Assembly: GCA_030037545.1 (NCBI GenBank)
Contig: JASHRF010000011.1
Location: forward strand, 1 to 36,944
DNA from: Acidobacteriaceae bacterium
GTDB lineage: Bacteria; Acidobacteriota; Terriglobia; Terriglobales; Acidobacteriaceae
DNA length: 36,944 nucleotides
Direction of reading: 5' to 3'
Positions 8,082 to 18,041 of this stretch are shown here, one piece after another. The notes beneath the pieces were generated by a model. It was not told the origin of the DNA, made no database searches, and saw only the letters and a list, made by a program, of their open reading frames with translations. A program made the translations under genes and the position numbers. The first letter of the stretch is position 1. Every line of letters starts with the position of its first letter.

Positions 8082-9404
8082 TCAAACCCGCGGCGCCCAG
8101 CCCGGCTGATATTCGCGGTTCCACATCTTCATCGCCTCCGAATCGTCCCGGATTTTTCCATCGGCGGTATCGAGGCGCAATTCGCGGTTCACCTTCCAGG
8201 CGATGTTGGAGAGCTGCAGCATGGTCACGGACACATTCCCCACGGCGACCGGCGCGTGCAGCTTCTCGCCGGTGCGAATGCCGGCGATGAAATTAGCGAA
8301 GTGCAGGTCGGTCATGGAATCGCGGCCCACGAGGTCGGACGATGATGTTTGCTTCTTGTCGGCCCTAAATTCGCTTGTCTTGCCGCCCTTCCAATCGTAG
8401 ATCTCGTATCCATCGCGATCAACGAGCACCGAGCCAGTAGTTCCCATGATCACCGATCCGCGATCGCGGCCGTAGATCTTCATCCCCTGGCAGCATTTGC
8501 CTTCCCACGAGATCATCTTGTCGCCGTAATCAAAGCTTGTGTTCAGCGTGTCGTAGAACTGCCAGTCGTCCTTGTATTGATAACGTCCGCCACTGGCCGT
8601 CACGCTGCGCGGATAATCAGCGTCGAGCGCCCAGCGGCTCACGTCCACTTCGTGCGTGCCGTTATTGAGAGTTTCGCCGGTGCCGTAAATCCAGAACCAG
8701 TGCCAGTTGTATGGCTGAATGTTGCTGGTGTACGCGCGCCGCGGCGCCGGTCCCTGCCACAAATCCCAGTCCAGCGTGGCCGGCGCCGGCATTTCAACGC
8801 CCTGCCCGATCGATTTGCGGGTGTTGCTGTACCAGGTTTTTGCGTAGTAAGCGCGGCCAATCAGGCCGTTATGAATCTTGTCCACAATCTCGATGGTGTG
8901 CGGCGAGGAGCGCTGTTGCGTGCCCATCTGCACCAGCTTGCCGTATTTCTTTTGCGCCGCGACCAGCAGCGCGCCTTCGCCGGGATTATGGCTGCACGGC
9001 TTTTCGACATAGACATGTTTGCCGGCTTCAAGTGCGAGGATCGCCATGGGCGCGTGCCAATGATCGGGCGTGGCAATAGTGATGGCGTCCACTTCCTTTG
9101 CCGCCAGCACATTGCGGAAATCTTTCTCCGCCGTCGGAGCATAGCCTAGTTCGCGCTGCGCTTCGGCCGCAAATTTGGCCAGGATGTTGCTTTCCACGTC
9201 GCAGATGTACCCAACGCGAGCCGCGCTCGCATTTGCCTTGAGCGACGATAGATGCGCATAGCCGCGGCCATTCAGGCCAAGGATGGCAAAGTTCAGGCGA
9301 TCGTTCGCGCCTACGATCCGGCCGTAGCTTTTTGCCGTCGAGCTAACCGCCAGGCCCGCGGCGCCGACCGCGAGCGTATCCAGGAATTCTCGCCGAGTTC
9401 CCAT
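8082..9404 (-). CDS. Tat-exported Gfo/Idh/MocA family NAD(P)-dependent oxidoreductase
   Basis: 440 residues starting MGTRREFLDTLAVGAAGLAV, a twin-arginine signal. The Rossmann part begins near residue 36 (RLNFAILGLNGRGYAHL). The family's EKP motif is present in AGKHVYVEKPCSHNPGE, with the catalytic Lys, preceded by ATPDHWHAPMAI; the C-terminal alpha/beta domain carries GTHEVDVSRWAL and the terminal NREYQPGW. Members oxidise or reduce sugars and inositols and use bound NAD(P); Tat export fits a prefolded cofactor-loaded enzyme. It lies between two TIM-barrel epimerases on the same strand and probably acts with them on the same carbohydrate. The substrate is unknown. Confidence 0.88.
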   Translation of the reverse strand: MGTRREFLDTLAVGAAGLAVSSTAKSYGRIVGANDRLNFAILGLNGRGYAHLSSLKANASAARVGYICDVESNILAKFAAEAQRELGYAPTAEKDFRNVLAAKEVDAITIATPDHWHAPMAILALEAGKHVYVEKPCSHNPGEGALLVAAQKKYGKLVQMGTQQRSSPHTIEIVDKIHNGLIGRAYYAKTWYSNTRKSIGQGVEMPAPATLDWDLWQGPAPRRAYTSNIQPYNWHWFWIYGTGETLNNGTHEVDVSRWALDADYPRSVTASGGRYQYKDDWQFYDTLNTSFDYGDKMISWEGKCCQGMKIYGRDRGSVIMGTTGSVLVDRDGYEIYDWKGGKTSEFRADKKQTSSSDLVGRDSMTDLHFANFIAGIRTGEKLHAPVAVGNVSVTMLQLSNIAWKVNRELRLDTADGKIRDDSEAMKMWNREYQPGWAPRV

Positions 9405-9527
9405 TTTCCCGCCTGAAACAAAAATCTTAGCCGTTGAACGAAGCCATCAGCGCCGCTTTGGCGGCAAGTGCCATGAGTTCGTGGTTTCGTAATTGCACCC
9501 GAGACACTCGGTGCCCCAGGTCCGGGT

Positions 9528-9555
9528 CCCCGCGGACAGGTCTTCGTCCGCGGGG
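9528..9555. repeat. Strong palindrome, 10-bp stem
   Basis: CCCCGCGGAC and GTCCGCGGGG flank an 8-nt loop in the 204-bp spacer between the oxidoreductase and the upstream epimerase. No T-run follows on either strand, so it is not a canonical terminator. Surrounding words (GGTGCCCCAGGTC) look like dispersed intergenic repeat sequence. Confidence 0.6.
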
Positions 9556-9608
9556 TCGAGATCTCGATTTTGAGGCCTGGGAAGCCACGAGTCTTCGCGG
9601 TTACGGAG

Positions 9609-10562
9609 CTAGAGCGCCGAGGCCGCCTGCAAATCCTTCTTCATTCCCGCCCAACTGATGCGCGAGGATTGTTCCGGCGTGCCGCCGCCGCGCCAGTGCG
9701 TTTCCAGGCTCACCGCATCGCGATAGCCCATTTTCCTGAGCGCGCGGAACTGGCCGACCCAGTCGATGTACCCTTCGTCCACCGGCGCCCACACGATTTT
9801 GCCCTGTGCATCTTTCTTTGCGTTCTTGCAGTGGCAGTGGTGAATGCGGTTTTTCGGAAGCATATCCCAGCCCGCGGGGAACGCATCGAGCTCGCCGCGC
9901 ATCACCGCGTTGGCGGCGTCCCAGTTGAGCGCAAGGTATGGGGTTTTGACCGCGTTCAGCAGCCGCGCCGCTTCGCGCCCGGTGGCAGTATTGCACTCGA
10001 ATTCGTTTTCGAGCACCAGCAGAATGCCTTGTTTGCCGCATTTTTCAGCGGTCTGGCGCAGCTTTTCGTCAATCGCGTCCCGGTACGGCGTCACATCGTC
10101 GATGCGCCAGAAGTCGAAGCAGCGCAGCTTATTCGTTCCAAATTCCTTGGCCAGTGCGACGCAGCGCTCCATCACTTCATCCTGCTGCTTGAATGAGGCG
10201 GCGGCGCCAAAGGTGTCGCCCTTCGTTCCATAGGTCGATTTCGGCGCCCCCGGCCAATCGGTCTTGAACAGCGGGCTGGCGATGTCGGTCACCTTGAGGT
10301 TGTACTTGGCCAGAATCTTCTTCGCCTCCGTAACCTGCGACTCGCTGAGATCGGTTACATTCTGGTCCCACATAGAGCGCAATTCGATCCAGCTCATACC
10401 GAAATCGTTGGCCGCCACCGAACAGGCGTGATCGAAATCCTGCGAAACCTCGTCGTTGATCACCGCAACCCTGAACGGTGACTGCAGCCGCTCTGCCCAG
10501 CCCCGCAGCGGATGCGCGACACCCGCAGCGGCGGCGCTCAGCAGAAAATTGCGACGGTTCAT
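9609..10562 (-). CDS. Tat-exported sugar phosphate isomerase/epimerase (TIM barrel)
   Basis: 317 residues from the ATG at 10562 (MNRRNFLLSAAAAGVAHPLR); the longer frame to 10664 lacks family similarity. The N-terminus is a short twin-arginine signal. The barrel then runs from FRVAVINDEVSQDF to the end, with the usual E-D-H-E metal-site strands: LVLENEFECNT, LALNWDAAN, RIHHCHCKNAK and AVSLETHWRGGGTPE. This arrangement is that of the AP-endonuclease-2/xylose-isomerase-like family of sugar epimerases. It is the first of three minus-strand genes and shares a promoter region with the divergent aldonate dehydratase gene, which suggests a joint carbohydrate role. Substrate unknown. Confidence 0.85.
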   Translation of the reverse strand: MNRRNFLLSAAAAGVAHPLRGWAERLQSPFRVAVINDEVSQDFDHACSVAANDFGMSWIELRSMWDQNVTDLSESQVTEAKKILAKYNLKVTDIASPLFKTDWPGAPKSTYGTKGDTFGAAASFKQQDEVMERCVALAKEFGTNKLRCFDFWRIDDVTPYRDAIDEKLRQTAEKCGKQGILLVLENEFECNTATGREAARLLNAVKTPYLALNWDAANAVMRGELDAFPAGWDMLPKNRIHHCHCKNAKKDAQGKIVWAPVDEGYIDWVGQFRALRKMGYRDAVSLETHWRGGGTPEQSSRISWAGMKKDLQAASAL

Positions 10563-10650
10563 GGAGGGCCTTTCCGCTGGAAGCGAGAGCGATCCTTTAA
10601 TGGCTGGCGATCGCGCAAGCCGGGTCGGCAGGACCGCGGAAGTTACAACT

Positions 10651-10661
10651 AGGTCTGACCA
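10651..10661. promoter_or_regulatory. Candidate GntR/FadR-type operator
   Basis: AGGTCTGACCA lies between the divergent epimerase and dehydratase genes. It is one base from the T-G-GT-NNN-AC-C-A palindrome recognised by many FadR-subfamily GntR regulators, several of which control sugar-acid catabolism. No regulator gene is in the window. A single short palindrome is weak evidence. Confidence 0.3.
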
Positions 10662-10828
10662 CACGCTAAACGGGCGCGTCTAAGGCTGTCAAACGCCCCA
10701 GCCCGCGCATATTGTGGGGGCCGCAAGTGCCTGCAACGCGCTTCCGTGTGGCCGCGGCCCTCCTGTACAATCAAGCCGCAATCGCGCGAATACAGCTCCA
10801 GCTTTTCTCGCGCTCGAAAGGATTTCTC

Positions 10829-12790
10829 ATCGCTATTCTTCCGCTTAGCTCAGTGCTGGAAACGGCCGGCGAGGGCTTGCTGCGCGTTGCAACGCACGCA
10901 GCCGGCCCGGCAGGACGGCTGCCATTCTCGGCGGAGATGCTGCTCACGCAGCCCTCGGGGAATCTGTTCGGACTCACGCAGGACGCGGCCATGGGCTGGC
11001 GTCCGGAGCGTCTGCTCGATCCCGAGTTCCTGATCCTGAGCACGCACGGCGGATTGCGCGCGGAAAACGGCGAGCCGGTCGCGCTCGGTTTTCATACCGG
11101 CCACTGGGAAGTGGGGCTGCTGGTGGCCGAGGCTGCGCGCGAGTTGAAGGCGCTGCACGCGACGCCATTCGCGGGCGCCTGCACCGACCCTTGCGACGGC
11201 CGCACCCAGGGCACCACGGGCATGATGGACTCGCTCCCGTTTCGCAACGATGCGGCCATGGTGCTGCGCCGGCTGATGCGCTCGCTGCCCACCGGCAAAG
11301 GCGTGCTCGGCATCGCCACCTGCGACAAGGGATTGCCGGCAATGATGATGGCGCTTGCGTCCGCGGCCAGGAAGCCCGCGGTGCTGGTGCCGGGCGGTGT
11401 TACGTTGCTGCCTGAAGACGGCGAGGACGCAGCCCGCGTGCAGACTATCGGCGCGAGGTTTGCGCAGCAGCAGATCACGCTCGAGTATGCAGCCGAAGTG
11501 GGCTGCCGCGCCTGCGCATCGCCGGGCGGAGGCTGCCAGTTCCTGGGCACAGCAGCCACGTCGCAGGTGGTGGGCGAAGCGCTGGGGCTTTCGCTGCCGC
11601 ACACTGCGCTTGCGCCCTCGGGCCAGCCCATCTGGCTCGATGCGGCAAGCCGCTCAGCCCGCGCGCTGCTGCGCCTCTACGCGCTTGGCCTGGGCATCGA
11701 GGACATTCTTACGCCCGCGGCGCTGCGCAATGCCATGGTGCTCCACGCGGCCTTTGGCGGATCGACGAATCTGCTCATTCATCTGCCGGCCATTGCCCAC
11801 GCGGCGGGACTGGCGCGGCCCACAGTCGATGACTGGGCTGAAGTCAATCGCCATACGCCGAGGCTGGTGGATGCGCTGCCCAACGGCCCGCGCAATTTCG
11901 CCACCGTGCAGGTATTTTTGGCCGGCGGAGTTCCGGAAGTCATGCTCGAGCTGCAATCGGCCGGACTGCTCGATACCGCCGTCCGCACCGTGAGCGGCGA
12001 AACACTGGCCGTTTCGCTCGACTGGTGGCGCGAGAGCCCCCGGCGCCACGCGCTGCGCAAAGCTCTGCGGGAGCAGGACGGCATCGATCCCGCCGACGTA
12101 ATCATGTCGCCCGCTCGCGCCCGCTCGCACGGCCTTACCTCCACCGTTTGTTTTCCGATTGGAAATCTTGCGCCCGAGGGCTCGGTCATCAAGAGCACCG
12201 CGATCGATCCCTCGCTGGTCGATGAAAAAAAGGTCTATCGCCATTGCGGTCCGGCGCGGGTCTTCATCACCGAAGCCGCGGCCGTTCAGGCCATCAAGTC
12301 GGGCGCCATCGGCGCGGGCGACGTGATGGTGCTCATCTGCAGCGGTCCGGCGGGCGCGGGCATGCAGGAGATTTACCAGATTACCGGCGCGCTCAAGCAG
12401 CTCGCGCACTGCAAACACGTAGCCGTGCTCACCGATGCGCGCTTCAGCGGCGTCTCCACTGGCGCCTGCATTGGGCATATCTCGCCGGAAGCGCTCGCGG
12501 GCGGAGCTATCGGCAAAGTGAATGACGGTGACCGCATTGAGATCGTGATCGATCGCGAAGCGCTGACCGGCTCAGTGAACCTTGTCGGCGATGCCGGAGA
12601 AATCTTCGGCGCGGAAGAGGGAGCGCGCCGGCTCGCCAGCCGCGCGCCCCGCGCAGACCTGCGCCCGCATCCCGAATTGCCTGAAGACACGCGCTTGTGG
12701 GCCGCGCTGGTCCGCGCCAGTGGCGGGGTGTGGGGCGGATGCGTCTACGATGTAGAAATGATTGTCGCCCGGCTGGAGAAGCAGCCGTGA
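10829..12790 (+). CDS. yjhG: YjhG/YagF-type D-xylonate (aldonate) dehydratase, IlvD/Edd family
   Basis: The product matches YjhG along its length: [17 protein letters not shown] near the start, [28 protein letters not shown] and ATCDKGLPA Cys motifs, [47 protein letters not shown], and the terminal [14 protein letters not shown]. The three Cys motifs would ligate the Fe-S cluster. The enzyme dehydrates D-xylonate or related aldonates to 2-keto-3-deoxy acids in the cytoplasm. The start is odd: no ATG precedes the conserved region. An ATC at 10829 sits 6 nt after GAAAGGA and gives 653 residues, close to the family's 655; a GTG at 10853 lacks a Shine-Dalgarno, and the frame is open to 10712. A TACAAT at 10766-10771 may be a -10. 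The transporter gene follows after 37 bp. Confidence 0.9.
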   Translation: MAILPLSSVLETAGEGLLRVATHAAGPAGRLPFSAEMLLTQPSGNLFGLTQDAAMGWRPERLLDPEFLILSTHGGLRAENGEPVALGFHTGHWEVGLLVAEAARELKALHATPFAGACTDPCDGRTQGTTGMMDSLPFRNDAAMVLRRLMRSLPTGKGVLGIATCDKGLPAMMMALASAARKPAVLVPGGVTLLPEDGEDAARVQTIGARFAQQQITLEYAAEVGCRACASPGGGCQFLGTAATSQVVGEALGLSLPHTALAPSGQPIWLDAASRSARALLRLYALGLGIEDILTPAALRNAMVLHAAFGGSTNLLIHLPAIAHAAGLARPTVDDWAEVNRHTPRLVDALPNGPRNFATVQVFLAGGVPEVMLELQSAGLLDTAVRTVSGETLAVSLDWWRESPRRHALRKALREQDGIDPADVIMSPARARSHGLTSTVCFPIGNLAPEGSVIKSTAIDPSLVDEKKVYRHCGPARVFITEAAAVQAIKSGAIGAGDVMVLICSGPAGAGMQEIYQITGALKQLAHCKHVAVLTDARFSGVSTGACIGHISPEALAGGAIGKVNDGDRIEIVIDREALTGSVNLVGDAGEIFGAEEGARRLASRAPRADLRPHPELPEDTRLWAALVRASGGVWGGCVYDVEMIVARLEKQP

Positions 12791-12827
12791 GTTTCCCCGC
12801 AAGTCGAACTTAATTAAAGAGGGTGGC

Positions 12828-14129
12828 TTGACGACGCTCGCCCACGCGCAACGGAAAACCTTGCCGCGCCGCCGCTGGCGGATCGCCTGGCTGCTCGGCA
12901 TCGGCGTCCTCGTCAATTACTTCGACCGCGTCAATCTTTCCGTCTCCCACGACGCGCTGTTTGCCGCCTTCGGCATCAACGATGTGGTCTTCGGCTATCT
13001 GTCCAGCGCCTACAACCTGACTTACTGCTTTCTGCAAATGCCCATTGGCGTAATACTCGATAAGTTCGGAGTGCGCCGCGTGGGCCGTATCGGGACTTTT
13101 CTGTGGAGCTGCGCCACCTTCGGCGCGGCCGTCACGCCATCTTTGAGCGGCCTGTTTGGCGCGCGATTTCTGCTGGGCGTGGGCGAAGCGCCCACATTTC
13201 CCGCCAACGGCAAGGCCATCGGCTTATGGTTTCCGCCCCAGGAGCGCGGCTTTGCTACGTCTATTTTCGACGCGGCGGCCAAGTTTTCCTCGGTTATCGG
13301 CGTGCCCCTCGTCGGCATCGTGCTGCTCAAGACAGGCTGGCGCTGGAGCTTTGCGCTCACCGGCTTTATCAGCCTCATCTACTTTGCGCTTTTCTGGCGG
13401 GTGTATCGCGATCCCGGCGAAGATTCCGGCTTGAGCACGGCCGAGCGCGGCTATATTGAGGCAACAGACGAACAGGCAGGCAAGACCGCGCCGGTCCACG
13501 ATCATGGGCTTTCCCTCTTCCAGCTTGTGGGCCAGCGCAAGGTCATCGGCCTGGCGCTTGGCTTTGGCGCTTACAATTACGTCTTTTACCTGCTGCTCAC
13601 CTGGCTGCCCACCTATCTTTCCTCAGCGCTCCACATCAAGCTGCTGGACTCGTTCCTGTACACCAGCGTGCCGTGGATCATTGCCACGTTCACCGATCTG
13701 TTTTTGGGCGGCTGGCTGATCGATTTCCTCATCCGGCGCGGGTGGGATGCCAGCCGCGTCCGGCGCACCGTGCTCATCGGCGGCATGGCCTTCGGGCTGG
13801 GAATCTTCGGCGCGGCTCATGCGCCCAACGCTGTGCACGCCCTGCTCTGGATCAGCGTTTCCATTGGCGGCCTGAGCGCAGCCGCGCCGGTGGCCTGGTC
13901 GTGCCCATCGCTCATCGCCACCCGCTCCAACGTGGGCAAAGTGGGCGGCATCATCAACTTTTCCGCCCAGGTCTCCGGCATCGCTGCGCCCATCATCACC
14001 GGCTACGTGGTCCAGACACAACACTCCTATGCCCCGGCATTCGTCATTCCTGCCGTCTACCTGCTAATCGGTATTGCGGGCTACCTCTTTCTGCTCGGCC
14101 GGATTGAGGTGGCGCGCCAAGGGGCGTAA
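12828..14129 (+). CDS. MFS transporter, anion:cation symporter (ACS) family, probably sugar acid uptake
   Basis: 433 residues from a TTG at 12828 preceded by AAAGAGGG at 12816-12823; the longer frame to 12762 overlaps the dehydratase gene. About twelve membrane segments are visible. Landmarks of the ACS family are the N-terminal NYFDRVNLSV, the helix-2 stretch GYLSSAYNLTYCFLQMPIGVILDKFGVRRVGR, and RFLLGVGEAPTFPANGKAIGLWFPPQERG. ACS porters take up hexuronates, glucarate, galactonate and similar anions with protons. Directly downstream of an aldonate dehydratase, this one most plausibly imports the dehydratase's substrate; that is inference from position. Confidence 0.88.
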   Translation: MTTLAHAQRKTLPRRRWRIAWLLGIGVLVNYFDRVNLSVSHDALFAAFGINDVVFGYLSSAYNLTYCFLQMPIGVILDKFGVRRVGRIGTFLWSCATFGAAVTPSLSGLFGARFLLGVGEAPTFPANGKAIGLWFPPQERGFATSIFDAAAKFSSVIGVPLVGIVLLKTGWRWSFALTGFISLIYFALFWRVYRDPGEDSGLSTAERGYIEATDEQAGKTAPVHDHGLSLFQLVGQRKVIGLALGFGAYNYVFYLLLTWLPTYLSSALHIKLLDSFLYTSVPWIIATFTDLFLGGWLIDFLIRRGWDASRVRRTVLIGGMAFGLGIFGAAHAPNAVHALLWISVSIGGLSAAAPVAWSCPSLIATRSNVGKVGGIINFSAQVSGIAAPIITGYVVQTQHSYAPAFVIPAVYLLIGIAGYLFLLGRIEVARQGA

Positions 14130-14288
14130 AGGCTTCGGGGTAAGCCACGCCGAATCAAGGCATCCTTCCTGCGCCGCGAACGTCTATCTTCTATTGGCGT
14201 TTTTTGAGACGTAACACTTCTGGTGCAGGCGCGGAAATTTGTTCGCTTGTAACATGGAAAGAGCACAATCATTAGACAGGGGGAAGCT

Positions 14289-14960
14289 GTGCCGCGGATT
14301 CACTTCCATCAGCAGTTGGCCGAGCTCAAGGATAAGCTCCTGGCCATGGCTGCGCTCGCTCAGCAGTCGGTCGAGTCCGCACTCGACGCCTACCTGCGCC
14401 GCGATAAGGGATTGTGCAAGTTCGTCAAGCAGAACGAGCGGGCCGTGGACACCGCGCAGCGCGAGCTGGACGAGATGGCATACGAGTTGCTCGCCAAAGA
14501 GCAGCCCATGGCCATCGACCTGCGCTTCATCCTGGCGGTCATCAAGATCAATGGCGACCTGGAGCGCATCGGTGACCAGGCCATGAGCATCGTCCGCCGC
14601 ACCAAGGAAATCCTGGGCGAGCCGGCGGTTGAGCTGCCGGTGGATTTTGCAGCCATCGGCGAGTACGCCAGCCACATGATCCGCACCGCGATCCAGGCGC
14701 TGCTGGACGGCGACGCGCAGTTGGCCGATTCCGTCCGCGACATGGACGACGAGATCGATCGCATGAACCGCCGCGCCAGCGCCGACCTTCTCAAGCTGAT
14801 CCAGGAGCAGCCGAAGATCTCGCAGCAGGCCATGAACGGCATCCTGGTGGCGAAGAACCTGGAGCGGATCGCCGACCACGCTTCCAATATCGCGACGGAC
14901 GTGATCTTCTGGATTCGTGGCGCCGACGTGCGCCACCAGTTGAGCATGGCCATGGACTGA
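14289..14960 (+). CDS. phoU: Phosphate signalling regulator PhoU
   Basis: 223 residues from a GTG at 14289 with GGGGGAAG just upstream. Two three-helix-bundle PhoU repeats are visible, each with its metal-binding D/E-x3-D signature: IKINGDLERIGDQAMSI in the first and LVAKNLERIADHASNIATDVIFWI in the second. PhoU couples the Pst phosphate transporter to the PhoR/PhoB system and dampens phosphate uptake. No pst or pho genes are adjacent, so here it is an orphan. In 14130-14288 an ACGTCT...AGACGT inverted repeat encloses a run of six T, but it is not clearly a terminator. Confidence 0.95.
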   Translation: MPRIHFHQQLAELKDKLLAMAALAQQSVESALDAYLRRDKGLCKFVKQNERAVDTAQRELDEMAYELLAKEQPMAIDLRFILAVIKINGDLERIGDQAMSIVRRTKEILGEPAVELPVDFAAIGEYASHMIRTAIQALLDGDAQLADSVRDMDDEIDRMNRRASADLLKLIQEQPKISQQAMNGILVAKNLERIADHASNIATDVIFWIRGADVRHQLSMAMD

Positions 14961-14969
14961 GAAAAGCAG

Positions 14970-15011
14970 CCTCCAGCCGCTAGCCTTTAGCTGCTAGCTA
15001 TCTGCTAAACC
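14970..15011. repeat. Heptad array, CNNNTAG type
   Basis: Directly after the phoU stop: CCTCCAG, CCGCTAG, CCTTTAG, CTGCTAG, CTATCTG, CTAAACC. Strict 7-nt period, CTAG-rich. Confidence 0.7.
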
Positions 15012-15020
15012 AACTTTTAT

Positions 15021-15073
15021 CCTTCGACTCGCCTTCGCCTGCGCTCAAGGTCAGGGCCGCTCACAATGACAGA
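15021..15073. repeat. Diverged dispersed repeat (CTTCG...GCTCAAGGTC...AATGACA)
   Basis: CCTTCGACTCGCC, GCGCTCAAGGTCAGG and CTCACAATGACAG resemble a decayed copy of the GCTCAAGATGACA repeats at 4541 and 36070. It lies between phoU and the end of mdh. Confidence 0.35.
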
Positions 15074-15090
15074 GCCATGAAATGGGCGAG

Positions 15091-16063
<973 letters not shown>

Positions 16064-16084
16064 AAAAACTCGGCTGGGCGCGCG

Positions 16085-16507
16085 TCACGCGGCCTTCCAC
16101 TGAAAGCACAATCCGAAACCGTCAGGATCGTGCAGGTACATCTGCTTCATTCCGTACGGTGCGACTTTCGGAGGCCGATCGATAACAACGCCCTTCGCGA
16201 TCAACTCCGCATACGCTCCATCCACGTCCGGACAGCCAAAAAACAGGCAGGCGTCGCTATGATGCCGGCGTTCGCGCAGATGGTCTTGGAGCGGCGGCCG
16301 CTCTTCATCAAATTCGTAAGCGGAGTTCAACATAACCTCCGCCGGGCCCAGACGCAGCCAGCACCAATGGAAGCGATCCTTGCCGCCGCCACGGTGTGGC
16401 GATGTGCTCACGATCTCGAAGCCGAGCTGGTCGCGATAGAAACGGATCGAGGCGGGCATGTCGTAGACCTCAAAGTAGGGACAGACGCCATGGACTTCGA
16501 TCGCCAA
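16085..16507 (-). CDS. VOC (glyoxalase/bleomycin resistance) family protein
   Basis: 140 residues from a TTG at 16507, six bases after a perfect AAGGAGGT. The paired beta-alpha-beta-beta-beta modules of the vicinal oxygen chelate fold are recognisable: VCPYFEVYDMPASIRFYRDQLGFEIV at the start and CPDVDGAYAELIAKGV ... YLHDPDGFGLCFQW at the end. Metal-ligand candidates are E in the first module and the terminal HDPDG His and Glu-equivalent positions, but the set is not clearly complete. Members include glyoxalases, dioxygenases and drug-binding proteins, and the reaction here cannot be inferred. It lies between icd and mdh on the same strand. Confidence 0.85.
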   Translation of the reverse strand: MAIEVHGVCPYFEVYDMPASIRFYRDQLGFEIVSTSPHRGGGKDRFHWCWLRLGPAEVMLNSAYEFDEERPPLQDHLRERRHHSDACLFFGCPDVDGAYAELIAKGVVIDRPPKVAPYGMKQMYLHDPDGFGLCFQWKAA

Positions 16508-16557
16508 TGTCAGACCTCCTTTTCGCGCTGGCTCCTTAATTGCTGCCCGCGGTTCCC

Positions 16558-17958
16558 TTACATATTTCCGATAATGCGCGTGGCAAACTCGCTGGTGCTC
16601 ACCTTGGAGGCGCCTGTGAGCTGCCGTTCGAAGTCGTACGTTACGGTTTTCTGCTGGATGGTTTTTTCCATCGAATCCTCGATGAGCTTGGCTGCTTTTT
16701 TCCAGCCGATGAGCTCAAGCATCATGACGCCGGAGAGGATCACCGAGCCGGGATTGATCACGTCTTTATCGGCATATTTGGGCGCGGTGCCGTGCGTGGC
16801 CTCGAAGACCGCGTAACCGTCACCGATGTTGGCGCCGGGCGCAATGCCCAGCCCACCCACCTGCGCCGCGGCCGCGTCGGAGATGTAATCGCCGTTCAGG
16901 TTCGGCGAGGCCAGCACGCTGTAATCCGCCGGGCGGATGATGATCTGCTGGAAAATGGAGTCGGCGATGCGGTCGTTGATCAGCACCTTCGACTTCCATG
17001 CGCCGTTGCCATGCGATTTCCCAATCGTGTCCAGCGTTTCCCTGACTTCGTTGCAAACCGAGGCCTGAAAGCTCGGAGAACCGAAATCCATGCCCGGCTC
17101 GATCAGCGCCGCGTTCTGCTCGACCGTCAGGCCGGGATTGGTTTCGAGATTGCCGAGAATCCAGCTTTCGCGCTCGGTCACGGTTTGCTCGCGGAACTCC
17201 TGCGTGGCAACCTCGTAGCCCCACTCGCGGAACGCGCCCTCAGTAAACTTCTGAATGTTGCCCTTGTGCACCAGAGTCACGGTCTTGCGGCCGCTCTCCA
17301 ATGCGTGCTTAATCGCAAAGCGGACCAGCCGCTTGGTGCCGAAGATCGAAATGGGTTTGATGCCCACACCCGAATCCTGGCGGATTTTTTTCTTACCGCC
17401 CTTGAGCAGATCGTCGTTGATGAACGAAATCAATCGTGCCGCATCTTCCGAGCCTTCTTTGAACTCGATACCCGCGTACACATCCTCGGTATTCTCGCGG
17501 AAGATCACCACGTCCAGCTTCTCGGGATGCTTCACGGGGCTGGGCACGCCCTGGTAATACTTCACCGGCCGCACGCAGGCGTAGAGATCGAGAATCTGCC
17601 TGAGCGCGACGTTCAGAGAGCGAATGCCGCCGCCCACGGGCGTGGTGAGCGGCCCCTTGATGGAGACGCGCAGGTCGCGCGCCGCGGCCACGGAATCGTC
17701 GGGCAGCCAGGTATTGAACTGCCGGTAGGCTTTTTCGCCGGCGAAGATTTCGAACCAGCGGATGGCGCGCCGGCCGCTGGACGCCTTCTCCACCGCCGCG
17801 TCGAAGACGCGCTGCGAGGCTCTCCAGATGTCGCGGCCGGTGCCGTCGCCTTCGATGTAGGGAATGATGGGATGGTCGGGAACTTCGAATTTGCCGTTGC
17901 GGTATTCGATGGGCTGCCCGTTCTTCGGCAACTCCAGCCCATTGTACGTGCTCTGCAT
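16558..17958 (-). CDS. icd: Isocitrate dehydrogenase, NADP-dependent
   Basis: 466 residues, about 50 longer than the E. coli enzyme. It oxidatively decarboxylates isocitrate to 2-oxoglutarate. Active-site residues align one position later than in E. coli: S114 and N116 in [10 protein letters not shown]120, R130, R154, Y161 and K232 in [14 protein letters not shown]. The cofactor stretch [11 protein letters not shown] carries the Lys-Tyr pair typical of NADP specificity. S114 is the residue phosphorylated by AceK in enterobacteria; no aceK is seen here. The gene is followed by a VOC gene (50 bp) and mdh, so this is a small TCA-cycle cluster. Confidence 0.96.
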   Translation of the reverse strand: MQSTYNGLELPKNGQPIEYRNGKFEVPDHPIIPYIEGDGTGRDIWRASQRVFDAAVEKASSGRRAIRWFEIFAGEKAYRQFNTWLPDDSVAAARDLRVSIKGPLTTPVGGGIRSLNVALRQILDLYACVRPVKYYQGVPSPVKHPEKLDVVIFRENTEDVYAGIEFKEGSEDAARLISFINDDLLKGGKKKIRQDSGVGIKPISIFGTKRLVRFAIKHALESGRKTVTLVHKGNIQKFTEGAFREWGYEVATQEFREQTVTERESWILGNLETNPGLTVEQNAALIEPGMDFGSPSFQASVCNEVRETLDTIGKSHGNGAWKSKVLINDRIADSIFQQIIIRPADYSVLASPNLNGDYISDAAAAQVGGLGIAPGANIGDGYAVFEATHGTAPKYADKDVINPGSVILSGVMMLELIGWKKAAKLIEDSMEKTIQQKTVTYDFERQLTGASKVSTSEFATRIIGNM

Positions 17959-17964
17959 GTGTGG

Positions 17965-18041
17965 GTAGCGCCCCTTCTGCGCAAGACCAGAATAGAGGCT
18001 ACCACTTGAAATTTAGAAGTGGCAATCTGAGCGGTGGCGCT
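17965..18041. repeat. Inverted GTAGCGCC ends enclosing a hairpin
   Basis: GTAGCGCC at 17965-17972 and GGCGCTAC at 18034-18041 form inverted ends around a second palindrome, CCACTT...AAGTGG (18002-18022). The right end contains part of the DUF4252 stop codon. The GTAGCGC word recurs at 27064 and 32036. Confidence 0.45.

Noticed and set aside
16540..18009. 489-codon plus-strand frame opposite icd
   Set aside because: Antisense frame held open by GC-rich codon usage; the minus strand encodes an intact isocitrate dehydrogenase.
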